DNA from: Zeus faber
Lineage: Eukaryota; Chordata; Actinopteri; Zeiformes; Zeidae
Length of the DNA: 64,000 nt
Direction: 5' to 3'
Assembly: GCA_960531495.1 (NCBI GenBank)
Contig: OY482852.1
Location: forward strand, 34,913,117-34,977,116
Shown: piece after piece, positions 11,705-22,629 of the stretch
Numbering within the stretch: position 1 is the stretch's first letter
Layout: every line of letters begins with the position of its first letter
Translations under genes and position numbers: made by a program
Notes under the pieces: model-generated
Told to the model about the DNA's origin: nothing
The model's database searches: none
The model's input: only the letters and a program-made list of their open reading frames with translations

Positions 11705-12006
11705 GCAAAGGGGAGGCCTTTGTGGAGGACGGTGTTGATCCATCAACATCAGGGTTACTCTGCTTTTATTACCCCAGATATGGCTTTAGCCTACAATGTT
11801 TCGTTTAGGAGGTGAAATTGTCAAGAATGGTTGTGTGATCAGCATCAACACCTGTTCAGTACTTTTCAGAAGCTGTTTTTTTCAAATTGTATTCAGCATT
11901 AGTTTAGTCAACACCTGTTAGGAGCATACTATGTTGTTAAGAAGCTGCTTTGTTCCCAAAATGAAATAAATACAATCCACATCTTGAGGTACCAAACGCG
12001 AAGCCT

Positions 12007-12078
12007 TAGCAGAAGATGGTTTCGATCCATCGACCTCTGGGTTATGGGCCCAGCACTCTTCTGCTGCGCCACCCTGCT
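12007..12078 (-). pseudogene. initiator tRNA-Met (CAT) relic, full length
   Basis: 72 nt, the normal length of vertebrate initiator tRNA-Met. From memory of the vertebrate gene it differs at about four positions and keeps the CAT anticodon, the GGGCCCATAACCC anticodon arm and the GGTCGATGGATCGAAACC T arm. The acceptor stem can still pair with two G-U pairs, but the D stem has a mismatch and no T run follows. Probably a pseudogene, but the best candidate in the array for residual function. Confidence 0.75.
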
Positions 12079-12595
12079 TTTGCGAGCCTCTGGTGGTACT
12101 TGAGCACACAATGCCTTGTTTAGGAGGTGAAATTTCCGAGGGAAATTTTCATGAATGGTTGGAAGATGTTTTGCAATCAGCATCAACACCTGGTAAAGAG
12201 ATGATTTATGGGTAAGAAGCAGTGTTCTCCTCAACATATTGTTAGCTAGAGTTCAGGTCCCAATGCATTTTGTCTGATGGTAAAGGTAAGGCCTTAACAG
12301 AGGATGTTTTTTATCAATCAATCTCTGGGTTATGGGACCAGCATGCCCAGCTGGCAAATCTACTTAGAAGCACATCAGGTGGGACTTGTACCCACAATTC
12401 TTGGTTTCTGAGGGGAAGATTGTCATGACTGGTCGTAAAATGTTTGAGTGTTCAAAAGCTGTCATGATTGGTCTTCAATTGTTCAGTGAACAGCATGGCC
12501 ACCTGTAAAGTACACGTTGTGTTGGTAAGAAGCTGTTTGGTTTTCAACATGAAATTAGCATGAGTTCACATCCTGTGGTAGCAAATGCGAGGCCT

Positions 12596-12667
12596 TAGCA
12601 GAGGATGGTTTCAATCCATTGACCTCTGTGTTATGGGCCCAGCACGCTTCCGCTGCACCTCTCTGCT
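12596..12667 (-). pseudogene. initiator tRNA-Met relic, full length
   Basis: 72 nt with about five differences from the vertebrate gene as I remember it. The CAT anticodon is kept, but changes in the anticodon stem and T arm weaken folding. It is the twin of 12007-12078 in the array. Confidence 0.75.
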
Positions 12668-13726
12668 TTGAAGAACCTCATGTAGGAGTTGAGCCCACAA
12701 TCCTTTGTTTTGGAGTGTCTTGAGTGGAGGGAAATTGTCATGAATGGTTGAAAAATGTTTTGCGATCAGCATCAACACCTGGTAAATCGATGTTTTATAT
12801 GCAAGAAGCAGTTTCCTCCTCAACTTATAGTTAGCAAGAGTTCAGCTCCTAACTCATTGGATCTGATAGTAAAGGGGAGTCCTGAACAGAGGATGTTTTT
12901 TTTATCAATCAATCTCTGGATTATCGGGCCAGCATGCCTCAGCTGGCAACTCTGCTCATAAGCACATCAGGTGGGACTCAGACCCACAATCCCTGGTTTC
13001 TGAGGAGAAAATGGTCATGACTGGTTGTAAAATGTTCCTGAGTGTTTAAAAGTTGTCATGATTGGTCTGTAATTGTTTTGTGAACAGCATGACCACCTGT
13101 TCATTAAATGTTGTGTAGATAAAAAGCTGTTTCCTTTTCAACATATACTGTCATTGGTATGAGTTCACATCCTGAATCATATGTTGTGGCCTTAGCAGAG
13201 GTTGGTGTTGATCCATCAACATCGGGGTTATGGTTACTTTGCTTTCAAGAACCCCAGATAGGACTTGAGCCCAAAATCTCTTGTTTAGGAGGTGAAATTG
13301 TCAAAAATGGTTGGTTGATCAGCATCAATACCTGTTATTCACATGTAAGTCGCTCTTTTTTTTTTTTTCCAACATATAGCTGGCATGAATTGACATCCTC
13401 AAACATGTTGTGGTTGCAAACTGGGGGCCAGCCTGCCTCAGCTGGCAACTAAGCTTATAAGCATATCAGGTGGGACTTGGACCCACAATCTCTGGTTTCT
13501 GAGGGGAAAATTGTCATGACTGGTTTTACAATGTTTGTGAGTGATCATGGCTGGTCTGAAATTGTTTTGGTAGCAGAATGACCACTTGCTCAACACAGGT
13601 TGTGGACAATTAACAATTAGCGTGAGTTCACACATTGTGGTAGCAAGGGAGAGGCCTTAACAGCGGATGGTTACGATCCATTGAACTCCAGGCCCTGGAA
13701 GCTTCTGCTTCACACTCTGCTTCAAA

Positions 13727-13799
13727 GCACCCCAGATGAGACTTCAACCCACAATCCCTGGATTAGGAGGCCACTGCCTCATCCATCAGGCCCTGCCTG
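13727..13799 (-). pseudogene. tRNA-Arg(CCT) relic, nearly full length
   Basis: The only Arg copy in the array that continues past the anticodon to the D arm and acceptor. On the minus strand it shows GGCCTGATGGATGAGGCAGTG, here split over D arm and anticodon stem, then CTCCTAA (anticodon CCT) and GGGATTGTGGGTTGAAGTC. The acceptor stem is mismatched, so it is read as a pseudogene. Confidence 0.7.
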
Positions 13800-13800
13800 A

Positions 13801-14618
13801 TAAACATGTCAATGAAACAAGTGAGATAAGAGTGGTATGTGTGCTGTACATAATACGTAATGCATAATGTCAAACTAGTTTGACACATAAGTCCTTGGTG
13901 AAAAAAATAGCATTTTAATCTAAAATATCTGGTAGGATTGCTAGAAAAGATACTGTCAGGTCTTCAATTAATTTGAATTTTTTTCATGTATAACAAGGCG
14001 AGAGAGAGCTGTAAAGTTAAAGATAGACAAAGTATTCGGGAAGTTGATGTGATGCATTTGGTATTCCTTGTTTAGAATGAAACTTGGAGCAAAATGAGTC
14101 TAAAAGTCATTTTAGTGGGATTTTGGTTTGGCAGAGGAAGCTGCAGAACTCAATGAATTAACTAATAGTCAAATGGTGTACAACGGTGGTCTATGCTGTG
14201 GGAGTATTAATAGATATTGAACGGCTTGGACTGTTGGATTGTGTTTAGAGAGATGATTGTGATGTTGATCATAGTGGTGTGGTGAGTTGTAGCAAGTTTT
14301 AAGTTGCTGGAATGTGTTTTTGCTTCATTAACTGCGACTTTGGTGAGGTTAGGAGTATGGTGAGTTTTTGTTTTAGAATTATAGTTTGTGCTTTGTTAAT
14401 TGATTTTATCACAAAGCATTCCAAATTGATAAAACTAAATTGATCAAAATAAAAATAATAATAACTACTTCTAAATTATGTTTTAAGACATTACGGAGGG
14501 CAGAAATGATGCATAGTTGCAGCAGAAATGAATTCGTTTTTGGTTTATAAAGAGTTATTCTTTTTAGATTTACTTTATTTTTCCCTTTTGTGTTCTTGTG
14601 TCAGTGATCTGCTGGTTG
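13801..14618. other. no gene seen
   Basis: AT-rich, no coding, RNA-gene or repeat signal recognised. Confidence 0.5.
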
Positions 14619-14760
14619 AGATAAGATAATCCTTTATCTCTCCCACAGTGGGGTTGTCTGCAGTGTTACAACAAATTGGCACAATGGCACAAAGCATTAG
14701 TAAATTGGTAATTCTAAATCAAAGGATATGATAAATAACTAAATAGTATATATTAAACAC
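14619..14760 (-). mobile_element. possible LINE 3'-end scrap
   Basis: GATAATCCTTTATCTCTCCC followed by ACAGTGGGG resembles the antisense 3' end of Rex1-type LINEs (compare 38,366-38,410). Too short for a firm call. Confidence 0.3.
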
Positions 14761-14834
14761 TATACATGAAATAATGATATTGCATGAGTGAATTGTTAGT
14801 TTTGGTGTGATATACAACTGTGTTTGTATGTTTC

Positions 14835-15147
14835 ATATGGCATAGATAGAAGGCATATTCCTTCTATCTATTCCATTATATTTCAATTTATTTTTTTTGT
14901 ATTTTATTCTATATATTTTTATCTTATTCTATAAGTATTCCACTTACTGTATTACGTTTTAGGAGTCAGTTAGTCGGTCTATTAGAAAGGAATTTTCTAC
15001 TTTTTATCTTGTTTTCTTTTTTCTTTTTTCCTAGGACATATTGTGTGTAATCACCGGGTGCGTTGCATTACATTTCACTGCATATATCTATGGAAGTATG
15101 TACTAAATGTATGTGACAAATAAAAAATCTTGAATCTTGAATCTTAC
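14835..15147 (+). mobile_element. Rex1/Babar-like LINE 3' UTR, severely 5'-truncated
   Basis: Matches the 3' UTRs of the minus-strand copies at 25,470 and 42,893 (GTATTACGTTTTAGGAGTCA; CACCGGGTGCGTTGCATTAC; tail AAATCTTGAATCTTGAATC). Only the non-coding end was inserted. It contains a 12-bp-arm hairpin at 14842-14871 absent from the relatives. Confidence 0.85.
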
Positions 15148-17050
15148 TGGTTACTTTGTTTTTCTCAGTAAGGCTGGTGATTGTTGAAGTAAAATCAAAC
15201 AACATTATTATTTTTTTATTTTTGTCTTACTCTAGAAGTAATCGCAATTTGACATTGAACAAGATAGATGTTCATATACAGTATAAAACTTAACAAGTAG
15301 TTCAACAAAGGGGAATGTTTGTTTTGTACATAAGAGAGGTAATGGATTGTGTATGTTCACTTTCTAAAAATTAAAACACTTAAATAAACGTGAAATAAGT
15401 TGACCGTTTCAATGTTTTTTAATTTGGACATTCAAAAGTTTTAAGTTTACACTTGCAAATATCTTGTGATTCGATTAATGTTGTAATTATGTACTGGGGA
15501 ATTAACCAACCCGTCTATTTAGTTTTTATTTCCGCAGTTTTAAGCTGAGAATCCACTCACTGCAGTCTTGAATTTTGTCCAGTGTAGATGTGACTGCGTC
15601 TGATTGGGAAGACCTGGAGGACTGACAAAGAGATCAGATCAAAGAGAATTGCTCTATAATTGAGTAAAGCTATAACATGCCCAGCATTCAAAGGTCCTTG
15701 TAAATGACTGATATGATTGCTATTTGTATTTAACTGATTTGAAAATTTGATTATTTAATAGGCCCAATTGGAATTATTTTGAGATGATATGCATGCAAGT
15801 ATATAAATGGAGAGACCTTGATTGAATTTAGCTCTATATCCCAGATTGAGCTCCATCGTTAAAAGTTATTAAAGCATCAAATATTATAGAGTGCCTTATA
15901 GAAACAGAATATTTCTTGATTAGTTCTTATTTTGATATGACATTTTGGTTGTCTCTTCTAGCTGTTGAAGCAATGTTCAGAAGCTGAGTATACATAGTAT
16001 AGTAATAGTCAGGGACACTGTTGTCAGAGCACCCTGGAGTGGTTATCTCTATAACTATGCTTGTTACAGTGGTAGACCTCTCCTTTCATCCTATGATAAT
16101 GTATGAGACCAATACATTAAGCACCGCAGGGCATTCCACACAGGCCCAAAGAACATTCCTATTTTACTCCAACTAAGAGCTGTGGAATGACTGACCACCT
16201 GGTCAGTCATTCCACAGCAGTCCTGCCGGAAATGATATATGTGTGATTACCATGGGGGCTGCTTCTGTGTTTTCTCAGCCATTGTTTCATCAATCTGTCA
16301 ATCCTGATAGGACACAGATTATAGACGAAAGTGATTGCTTCAATGATTTGCAGATAATATGATAATAGCCCTTCTAGGTTTTAGATGGTCTCAATTTGAA
16401 TGCTAGCGATGTTATTGCCATTATACATATTTGTTTTAAAAAGCTTTTAACTTGATTAGAAATTCCAAATAACCTTTCAAATTTTTCTCTAATCAGACTG
16501 CAGTATGATTAGATGACTTATGGTTGAATAATCCCTGTCAAAAGCTAAGACTAGCAGTTCAAAGCTTAGCACATAATATATTTAATTTTTAGGAGTTAAG
16601 TCATGTAAATTGACCGTGAGATAATAGATAGTTGATCAAATGTTATTTTTCAACACCAGTTAGGTTCTATTAGTTTGACGATGTTAGGCTTCTCTTAGAT
16701 TGATGACTGCTGACATCTCAGGCTTGTTGTTTGCAGTTATTAATTGTACCTTTAAGGGTATGAGTAAGAATTATACAAATAAATCAATTAAAATAGGAAT
16801 ATAGTAATGAAGGCTAAATATTAAAATGTTTTAGTATGTGAATCACATTTTTCTTACCCTTGAGTTATGTGGAGCCTCCGGTAATGTTTTTGTTCTGCCA
16901 CATTACGGAAATGTATTTTGACTGATTTTGAATTTATCAATGGCAGCACACTTAAAATATTGATGGTTCTACTGATCTGCTTGTGTTGTGGATACACAGG
17001 ACTTCCTAAAATACTTAGTCTGATGTTTTTTTCTTTTCTTCTCCCTTATA
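15148..17050. other. no gene seen
   Basis: AT-rich sequence without ORFs or recognisable elements, apart from the palindrome at 16179-16218. Confidence 0.5.
16179..16218. repeat. perfect palindrome, 19-bp arms, 2-nt loop
   Basis: Left arm GCTGTGGAATGACTGACCA, loop CC, right arm its exact reverse complement. It lies in otherwise featureless AT-rich DNA. Confidence 0.97.
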
Positions 17051-17558
17051 ACTCCAGCCGGCACTAAATAACAGTCATTATTTGAGTCATGACATTTATA
17101 TTTTAATTTTGTCTCCTCAAGGTCACACCCTGGCATGGCCTTTCTTGGCTGTTGTGGTTATTGTTGATTTTGGATCGGGGAACAAGGCGATGCTTGCCCA
17201 GCCATTGAGCGGGAGAACGCTCAATTGTTGCTCTTCAAATAAATCTTTATACACCTGCTCCATGTTTGGTTTGCTGGATTACTTTAACTGTGGATGAGGG
17301 AGATGGTTTTATGCTAGCTGTGTTGTTGTAATCTTATGGAGATGAATTGCATCTTGTTGCATACTATGCTTGGAAACTTGGTGCCAGGGTTATTGGGTTG
17401 ATTACATGCTGTAGCCTTTATCTTGCTACAAATCAAACCGGCTCATTTCTCTCAGGCAACACCTCTCCATCATCAACATGTGCAACACTCACTTTGCTTA
17501 CTCCAACTTCTCTTCTTCCCTCTTTTGGTGATTCACATGATTACTTGACGGTGTTGCA

Positions 17559-18263
17559 ATGAACTCAGCAATGGACACTGACGATCTCATACCGGGTGCA
17601 GTAGAGGTTAGTGTCCTGGATGAGATTAACACGAAGCTGGACATGCTATGTCCACTTCTCTGAGACATTACCGAGATCCAAGCCAGCCTTGATTTCCTGC
17701 ATCACACGGTCGGCGAGATGCAAAAAGAAAACGTGGATCCTCCGCGAAAACCTCTGCAAAGCGTCTCACAGCGGAGATGGAAGTTGTAAAAAAATAAAAT
17801 AATGAAAGAGACTCTCCTGGATATTCAATCCAGAAGTATGCAGGACAACCTCATCTTTTCTGGGAGCCCAGAGAACAACACCGAGTCCCCAAAATATATG
17901 GTGAAAGACTTTCTCTGCACCGCCTTGAAACTCTCGACGGACACCGTGAAGCAGATCACCTTTCACCGAGTTCATCAACTGGGACACGGCGTGGGGAACC
18001 GTCCCCGCTCCATCATTGCTAAGTTTGAACACTTCAAGCACAAGGAGCTGGTTAAAAGCAAAGGACGGGAGCTGAAAGGAACCACGCTGGGTATGAACGA
18101 TCAATTCCCCAGGGAGATCAAAGACCGAAGGAAGGCGCTGTATCCTTTCCTGAAGGAGAACCGGCAAAAGGGTAAACGCGGATCGATGGTTGTTGACAAA
18201 TTATATATAGATGGTCTGTTATACCGAGACTCCTCCACCACACCCTGGTTACTCTTATCATAA
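17559..18263 (+). pseudogene. L1 ORF1 (coiled coil plus RNA-binding domain)
   Basis: ATG at 17559 opens a frame that continues to 18263, with two in-frame stops (near 17,662 and just before 17,802). The first part (EVSVLDEINTKLDML) is heptad-like and would form the trimer coiled coil. The second, from 17802, holds the conserved core: NLIFSGSPE, VKQITFHRVHQLG, RPRSIIAKFEHFKHKELV, then KLYIDGLLYRD. L1 ORF1p binds L1 RNA as a trimer and forms the RNP with ORF2p. Confidence 0.8.
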
Positions 18264-18675
18264 TGTATGTATTCTTGTAATTCCAGTCATTATATACTGA
18301 AAGATGTAGGAATAGGCATGCTATCTATGTCAGGATTTAAAATATCGCTCACTCTCATCTCACCTTCCTAATTCCCCCTCCATACTTCTCTCATCATCTC
18401 ACCTCCCTAATACCTCTCTCCTTACTTCTCCTATAACTCTCACTCTATAATGTCTTTCACTTCATGTATGTCTATTCCGACAATGTTCTGTGTTTATCTT
18501 TGTCTACTCGTCATTTGTTTGTGTAGTTATGTATCTCTACAAACTTCCTCCAATACTATGGCAACAAAAAGGAATATAAAGGAGGAAACCCCAGACTTAT
18601 CTATGGGAAAGAATGGCAACCGTAGTATAACTATTGCCTTGGATGCACTGTGCCATCACCCCCTAACTAGCTTCA

Positions 18676-21110
18676 ATGACACCCATTAAGTTTGTTGGTT
18701 GGAATGTGAGAGGCTTGGGCTCACCTGCTAAACGTAGCAAAATCCTAACTCACCTCACCAAGTTGAACCCCAGCTTCTGTCTACTGCAAGAAACCCACCT
18801 CACTGCATCTGAGCACCTCAAACTCAAAGCTAAATGGGTTAATCAGATGTTTTCCGCATCATACAACTCGAAAAAAAGAGGTATATCTATATTGATCAAT
18901 AAAAGTATCCCATATCAAAATAAAACCACAATATCAGACCCAGGAGGGCGTTTCATAATGATGAATGGGAGTTTAGGTAACATCAAATGAACCATAGCTA
19001 ATATTTATGGCCCCAATGAGGATGACCCAAATTTCTTTCACAATATATTTTCAAAACTTTTAGAATTTTCTGAATAAATTATCATATTGGGAGGAGACTT
19101 CAACACGGTACTGGATCACATTTTAGACCGTTCTCAAACCAGAAATATTCCCAAATGCTGGCGTTTCGCCGGACACTATAAAACAATATGAGTGATCTTG
19201 CTCTTGGGGATTGTTGGCGATCAAATAACCCACATTCTATAGAATGCACATATTATTCACCACCCCACCAAAGTTTCTCTCGAATCGACCTTTCCTTGAC
19301 AAGTAACTCCGCACTGTCCAAAATCACTTATCCAGAAATCCACCCTATTGTAATTTCCGATTACGGGCCGATTCGTTTCAACCTGATAAATGAAACAAAC
19401 CGGAACCCTCCCGGCAGGTTGCGGTTTAACACCTCACTTTAAACGGATAAAGATTTTAACCATTTATTTTATAAGAGAATGGACTTCCTTCATTGAACTG
19501 AATGACTCCCCAGAAATATCACCATCCTAACTTTGGGAAACAGCTAAGGCTGTTCTAATAGGTAGTATTATTTCATTCTCCACTCACAAGAAAAAGAAAG
19601 GACAAGAATGGCAAAATAAACTCCAACAGCGACTAATGGAGTTGCATTCCCAACAAGCCCACTCATCTTCTGAGCAAATCCGAAATGAGATCAGGACAAT
19701 TACATCTCAACTTGAAACTATCATCCATCAAAAGACACTATTCCTTAGGACACGAACAAGAGCAAATTATTTTGAATTCAATGACAAATCAGGTAAATTT
19801 CTTGCCAATCAATTGAAACGTGAGAGAGAAAAATCACTTATTACAGCCATCAAAGATCCACAGGGTAGACTAACATACTCTCCGCAAGACAACAATAACA
19901 TATTTAGAGACTTTTATAAGAACCTATATCAATCGGATAATGAATTTAATATATCAAACATTCACTCATTCCTTGATGATATTGACCTTCCTAAACTTTC
20001 GACGGAGCAGGCTACCACCTTTGATCAACCACTTACTCTTGAAGAACTCAAGAAAGCGCTCTTCTCTCTGCCCAACAATAAATCACTTGGATCAGATGAC
20101 TACCCAGTGGAATTTTATAAACACTTCTGGCCACTTAACTCCCCATTATTCATCAGAATGGTTACAGAGGTCAAGTCAACCTCCACCATGCCTCCGCACA
20201 TGAATACTGCTCTCCTTTCAGTTTTGCTCAAACCCAAAAAGGACCCAACCTTCACCTCCAGTTACAGACCCATAAGCCTTATTAATTGCGACCTTTAGAT
20301 TATAAGTAAAAGACTAACCAGCAGAATTAAAAAAGTAATTCCATTTATAATTCACCCAGATCAAACCAGCTTTGTCAAAGGCAGACACTCATCCAGCAAT
20401 ATGCGTTGTTTATTCAATCTGATGAGCATATCTAAAAGGAACAACTTTAATACTATTATTGCCTCGTTGGATGCCGAAAAAGCATTTGATCGAGTGAATT
20501 GGTCATATCTCTTTTCAATCCTCATCAAATTTGGCTATGGAGAGTTCCTTATTCAATGGATCAGAATCCTCTACAATTCTCCATTTGCTTCTGTCATCAC
20601 CAATGGTTACACCTCACAGCGTTTCACTCAACGCTCTCCCCTTTACTATTCGCCATCTTTATTGAATCCCTCGCGGTGGCTATCCGTCAAAACAGTAATA
20701 TTGTAGGCATACAAACAGGAAACTGTTCACAAAATCAGTTTGTATGCAGATGATATCCTGTTGAACATACAGAACCCAATATAATCACTACCGGAGTTGT
20801 TCAATCTTAGTTCCAAATTCTCAGCTATCTCAGACTATTTAATAATTTGGACTAAAATCACAGTCTTACCACCCATTGGGGAGGACTGTAATGCTGCAAC
20901 CCAGAAACTTCACTTAACCATCACAACAGGCAATATTAGATACCTTGGTATTGATATCTCCCCCAATCTATCAGATTTGTTTACCCTTAACTTCACTCCA
21001 TTGCTCAAATTAATTGAAGAGGACCTCATTTGATGGAACAACCTACCCATCTCACTAATTGGTCGGATAGCAGCAGTGAAAATTGATATACTTCCAGAAA
21101 TAAACAACAA
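18676..21110 (+). pseudogene. L1 ORF2 (endonuclease and reverse transcriptase)
   Basis: Start ATG 18676. The endonuclease N-terminus is clear (VGWNVRGLGSPAKRSKIL, LLQETHL, then IYGPNEDDP and LGGDFNTVLD). Reverse transcriptase motifs follow: SLGSDDYPVEFYKHFW near 20,100, SYRPISLINCDL at 20,290, SLDAEKAFDRVNW near 20,480 and SLYADDILL near 20,745. At least five in-frame stops and several frame changes break it, and the C-terminal Cys domain is missing. No target preference can be seen. Confidence 0.8.
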
Positions 21111-21484
21111 ATTTTCACTGACCCCAGTGCAACCAACAGTACATTGGTAGACTCAATAATCAACAACAACACTGTAGATTCAATAGTCAACAAATGTTAT
21201 TGGAAATACAAGAAACCGAGAATTAAACTAGCAACACTACAGAAAAACAGTCTGTGGAGGCCTCGCAGCCCCAAACTTTAGATACTACTACCTAGCAAAC
21301 CATCTTCAATTTATAATTAAATGGGCCTCTACCGGCCCAACTGAAACCAGGCCAACTGACACCAGGTCGGTTTCATTTTTCTTTTTGTTTGCCTAACCCA
21401 ATTTAAATGCATTGGTTGAAATAACAAAGTCTCTATCAAAATGTAAAGGCAACAAGGTTACTTTGTTTAAGTGGAGATACTCAC

Positions 21485-21763
21485 CCATGCTCCCTGACTC
21501 TGGACCCATGGATCAAGGTGGTGGCCCAGGTATATGGTCATCCAGTCTACGATGCAGGGCACCATGTGGTTCATGTCCTTCTGCATGCAATCCACGCAGA
21601 GGGCACCTCCGAAAGCAAACAGGCCCACGAGGCGTCCCCAGTTGATCCCGTCCCGAAACACCTCGTCCATCACGTTCTCAAAGCTGTTGTAGGCCGTGGC
21701 GGGAAAGATGTGGAGCTGGGACAACGTCTCGCTGAAGGCTTTCATATAGCGCAGCTTAAACTT
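21485..21763 (-). pseudogene. bcl2l1: BCL-2 family exon fragment, Bcl-xL-like, with intact splice donor
   Basis: Minus-strand open frame of about 93 codons. It begins in the C-terminal part of BH3 (FKLRYMKAF), then SQLHIFPATAYNSFENVMDE, BH1 with FRDGINWGRLVGLFAFGG, and BH2 HLDPWVQSQGAW. Bcl-xL proteins block BAX/BAK at the mitochondrial outer membrane; BH1-BH3 line the binding groove. The reading frame ends at a Trp codon directly followed by GTGAGT, which is where BCL2 and BCL2L1 coding exons end. An intron boundary means it is not a processed copy. The BH4 and loop part of the exon is missing upstream, replaced by a palindrome and GAGACCTCT repeats, and no tail-anchor exon is seen. Most likely a duplicated, 5'-broken exon; a live alternative gene is possible but unsupported. 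Confidence 0.8.
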
Positions 21764-21778
21764 TAAAAAGCTCAAAAT

Positions 21779-21816
21779 ATATAGCTGATGAAAGAGACCT
21801 CTTTCATCAGCTATAT
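21779..21816. repeat. perfect palindrome, 18-bp arms, 2-nt loop
   Basis: Left arm ATATAGCTGATGAAAGAG, loop AC, right arm its exact reverse complement. It abuts the broken end of the bcl2l1-like exon. GAGACCTCT repeats (about 21,809-21,866) follow. Confidence 0.97.
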
Positions 21817-22560
21817 GAGACCTCTGAGACCTCTATAGACCTATATGAGACCTCTGAGACCTCTCTTTTGCTGTGCTCCATGCTGAAAACTGCCAAGCTG
21901 CTCGGGCGTCGACCTCTTTCTGCTGTTATTTTTGGTAAGTCAGTGAGGTAGCGCAATAATTTGTCAGTTGGAAACGGATGGCATCGTTCAAACGCTGAAT
22001 CCCCAATGGAGGAGGGCTTTGACATCACAAAGAAATCACATGCGGCTGCTGGCCTACGGGTGCAGGGCCTATGTGGGGGATGATTCCCCTTATCAGTGGC
22101 CAGTTAATTAGTACTGGGTACCTTTGTAGTAACAGATAAGGGAAATTCAGGTGTTGCAGCAACTCAATGGGGAAGCATAAAGTACAGAGTAACAAGAGGG
22201 GAATGTACACTCAATTCACAATATATACATACAAGAAGCAGTCAAACACTAAAAAAATTCTATATTCTATATATTGTATTATTATTACTGCTATTACTAC
22301 ATATTATCACTATTACTACATCTTACTAATATTAACTCATATTAGCAATATATGAGAGAAACTTATAATTTTTAATAGTGCTTAAATATGTTATAATTAT
22401 ATCACATCTTATTATAATTATTATTATTATAATTATTATTATGGTTGTTGTTTACACGCATAGTACAAGCATGTGAACCTTTACGTTTGTCAACTTAATG
22501 ACAGAGTGGTTAACATGGCTTCATCCAAGATTCACGTAGCTCAGTTGCATATTTGGGGTA
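21817..22560. other. no gene seen
   Basis: GAGACCTCT tandem repeats, then ordinary sequence, then an AT-rich tract with ATT/TTA runs (22,250-22,445). Confidence 0.5.
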
Positions 22561-22629
22561 GTTTATTAAAATAATGGTTCATTCAATTTTTAATCACTGA
22601 TAACACATTAACTGTCACATGTACCTGGA

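Larger units (their letters stand above)
11720..13800 (-). repeat. decayed tandem array of initiator tRNA-Met and tRNA-Arg(CCT) relics
   Basis: Eight pairs, all minus strand. In each an initiator tRNA-Met relic lies 4-8 bp from a tRNA-Arg(CCT) relic that in seven pairs stops at the anticodon region (the shared TTAGGAGG or TTCTGAGG edge). Approximate plus-strand spans (Met; Arg): 11721-11765; 11772-11812. 12007-12078; 12083-12127. 12294-12365; 12370-12414. 12596-12667; 12672-12716. 12882-12955; 12961-13005. 13192-13243; 13248-13292. 13420-13453; 13459-13503. 13656-13721; 13727-13799. Spacing is mostly 286-308 bp. Spacers are shared (CATGAATGGTTG, CAGCATCAACACCTG). Pairs 2 and 4 resemble each other, as do 3 and 5, and 1 and 6, so a higher-order two-unit repeat is likely. 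No run of four T follows the best Met copy, so transcription by Pol III with normal termination looks unlikely. Confidence 0.85.
17440..21370 (+). mobile_element. L1-type (Tx1-like) LINE, decayed
   Basis: Two-ORF LINE: an ORF1 with an L1 transposase-22-like RNA-binding core, then an ORF2 with apurinic-type endonuclease and reverse transcriptase. The 5' limit is uncertain (about 17.4 kb) and the 3' end is lost near 21,370 without a clear A tail. Many stops and frame changes; inactive. It lies in what would be the downstream intron of the bcl2l1-like exon. Confidence 0.8.

Noticed and set aside
12007-12667. Functional initiator tRNA-Met genes
   Set aside because: Stem mismatches, no adjacent T-run terminator and a setting of decayed copies make pseudogenes more likely.
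11720-13800. CRISPR-like or ordinary satellite array
   Set aside because: Units are ~300 bp, imperfect and built from tRNA relics; no short identical repeats with unique spacers, and the genome is eukaryotic.
18450-18689. 79-codon frame between L1 ORF1 and ORF2 with a hydrophobic segment
   Set aside because: It lies in the inter-ORF region of the LINE and shows no conservation that I can recognise.
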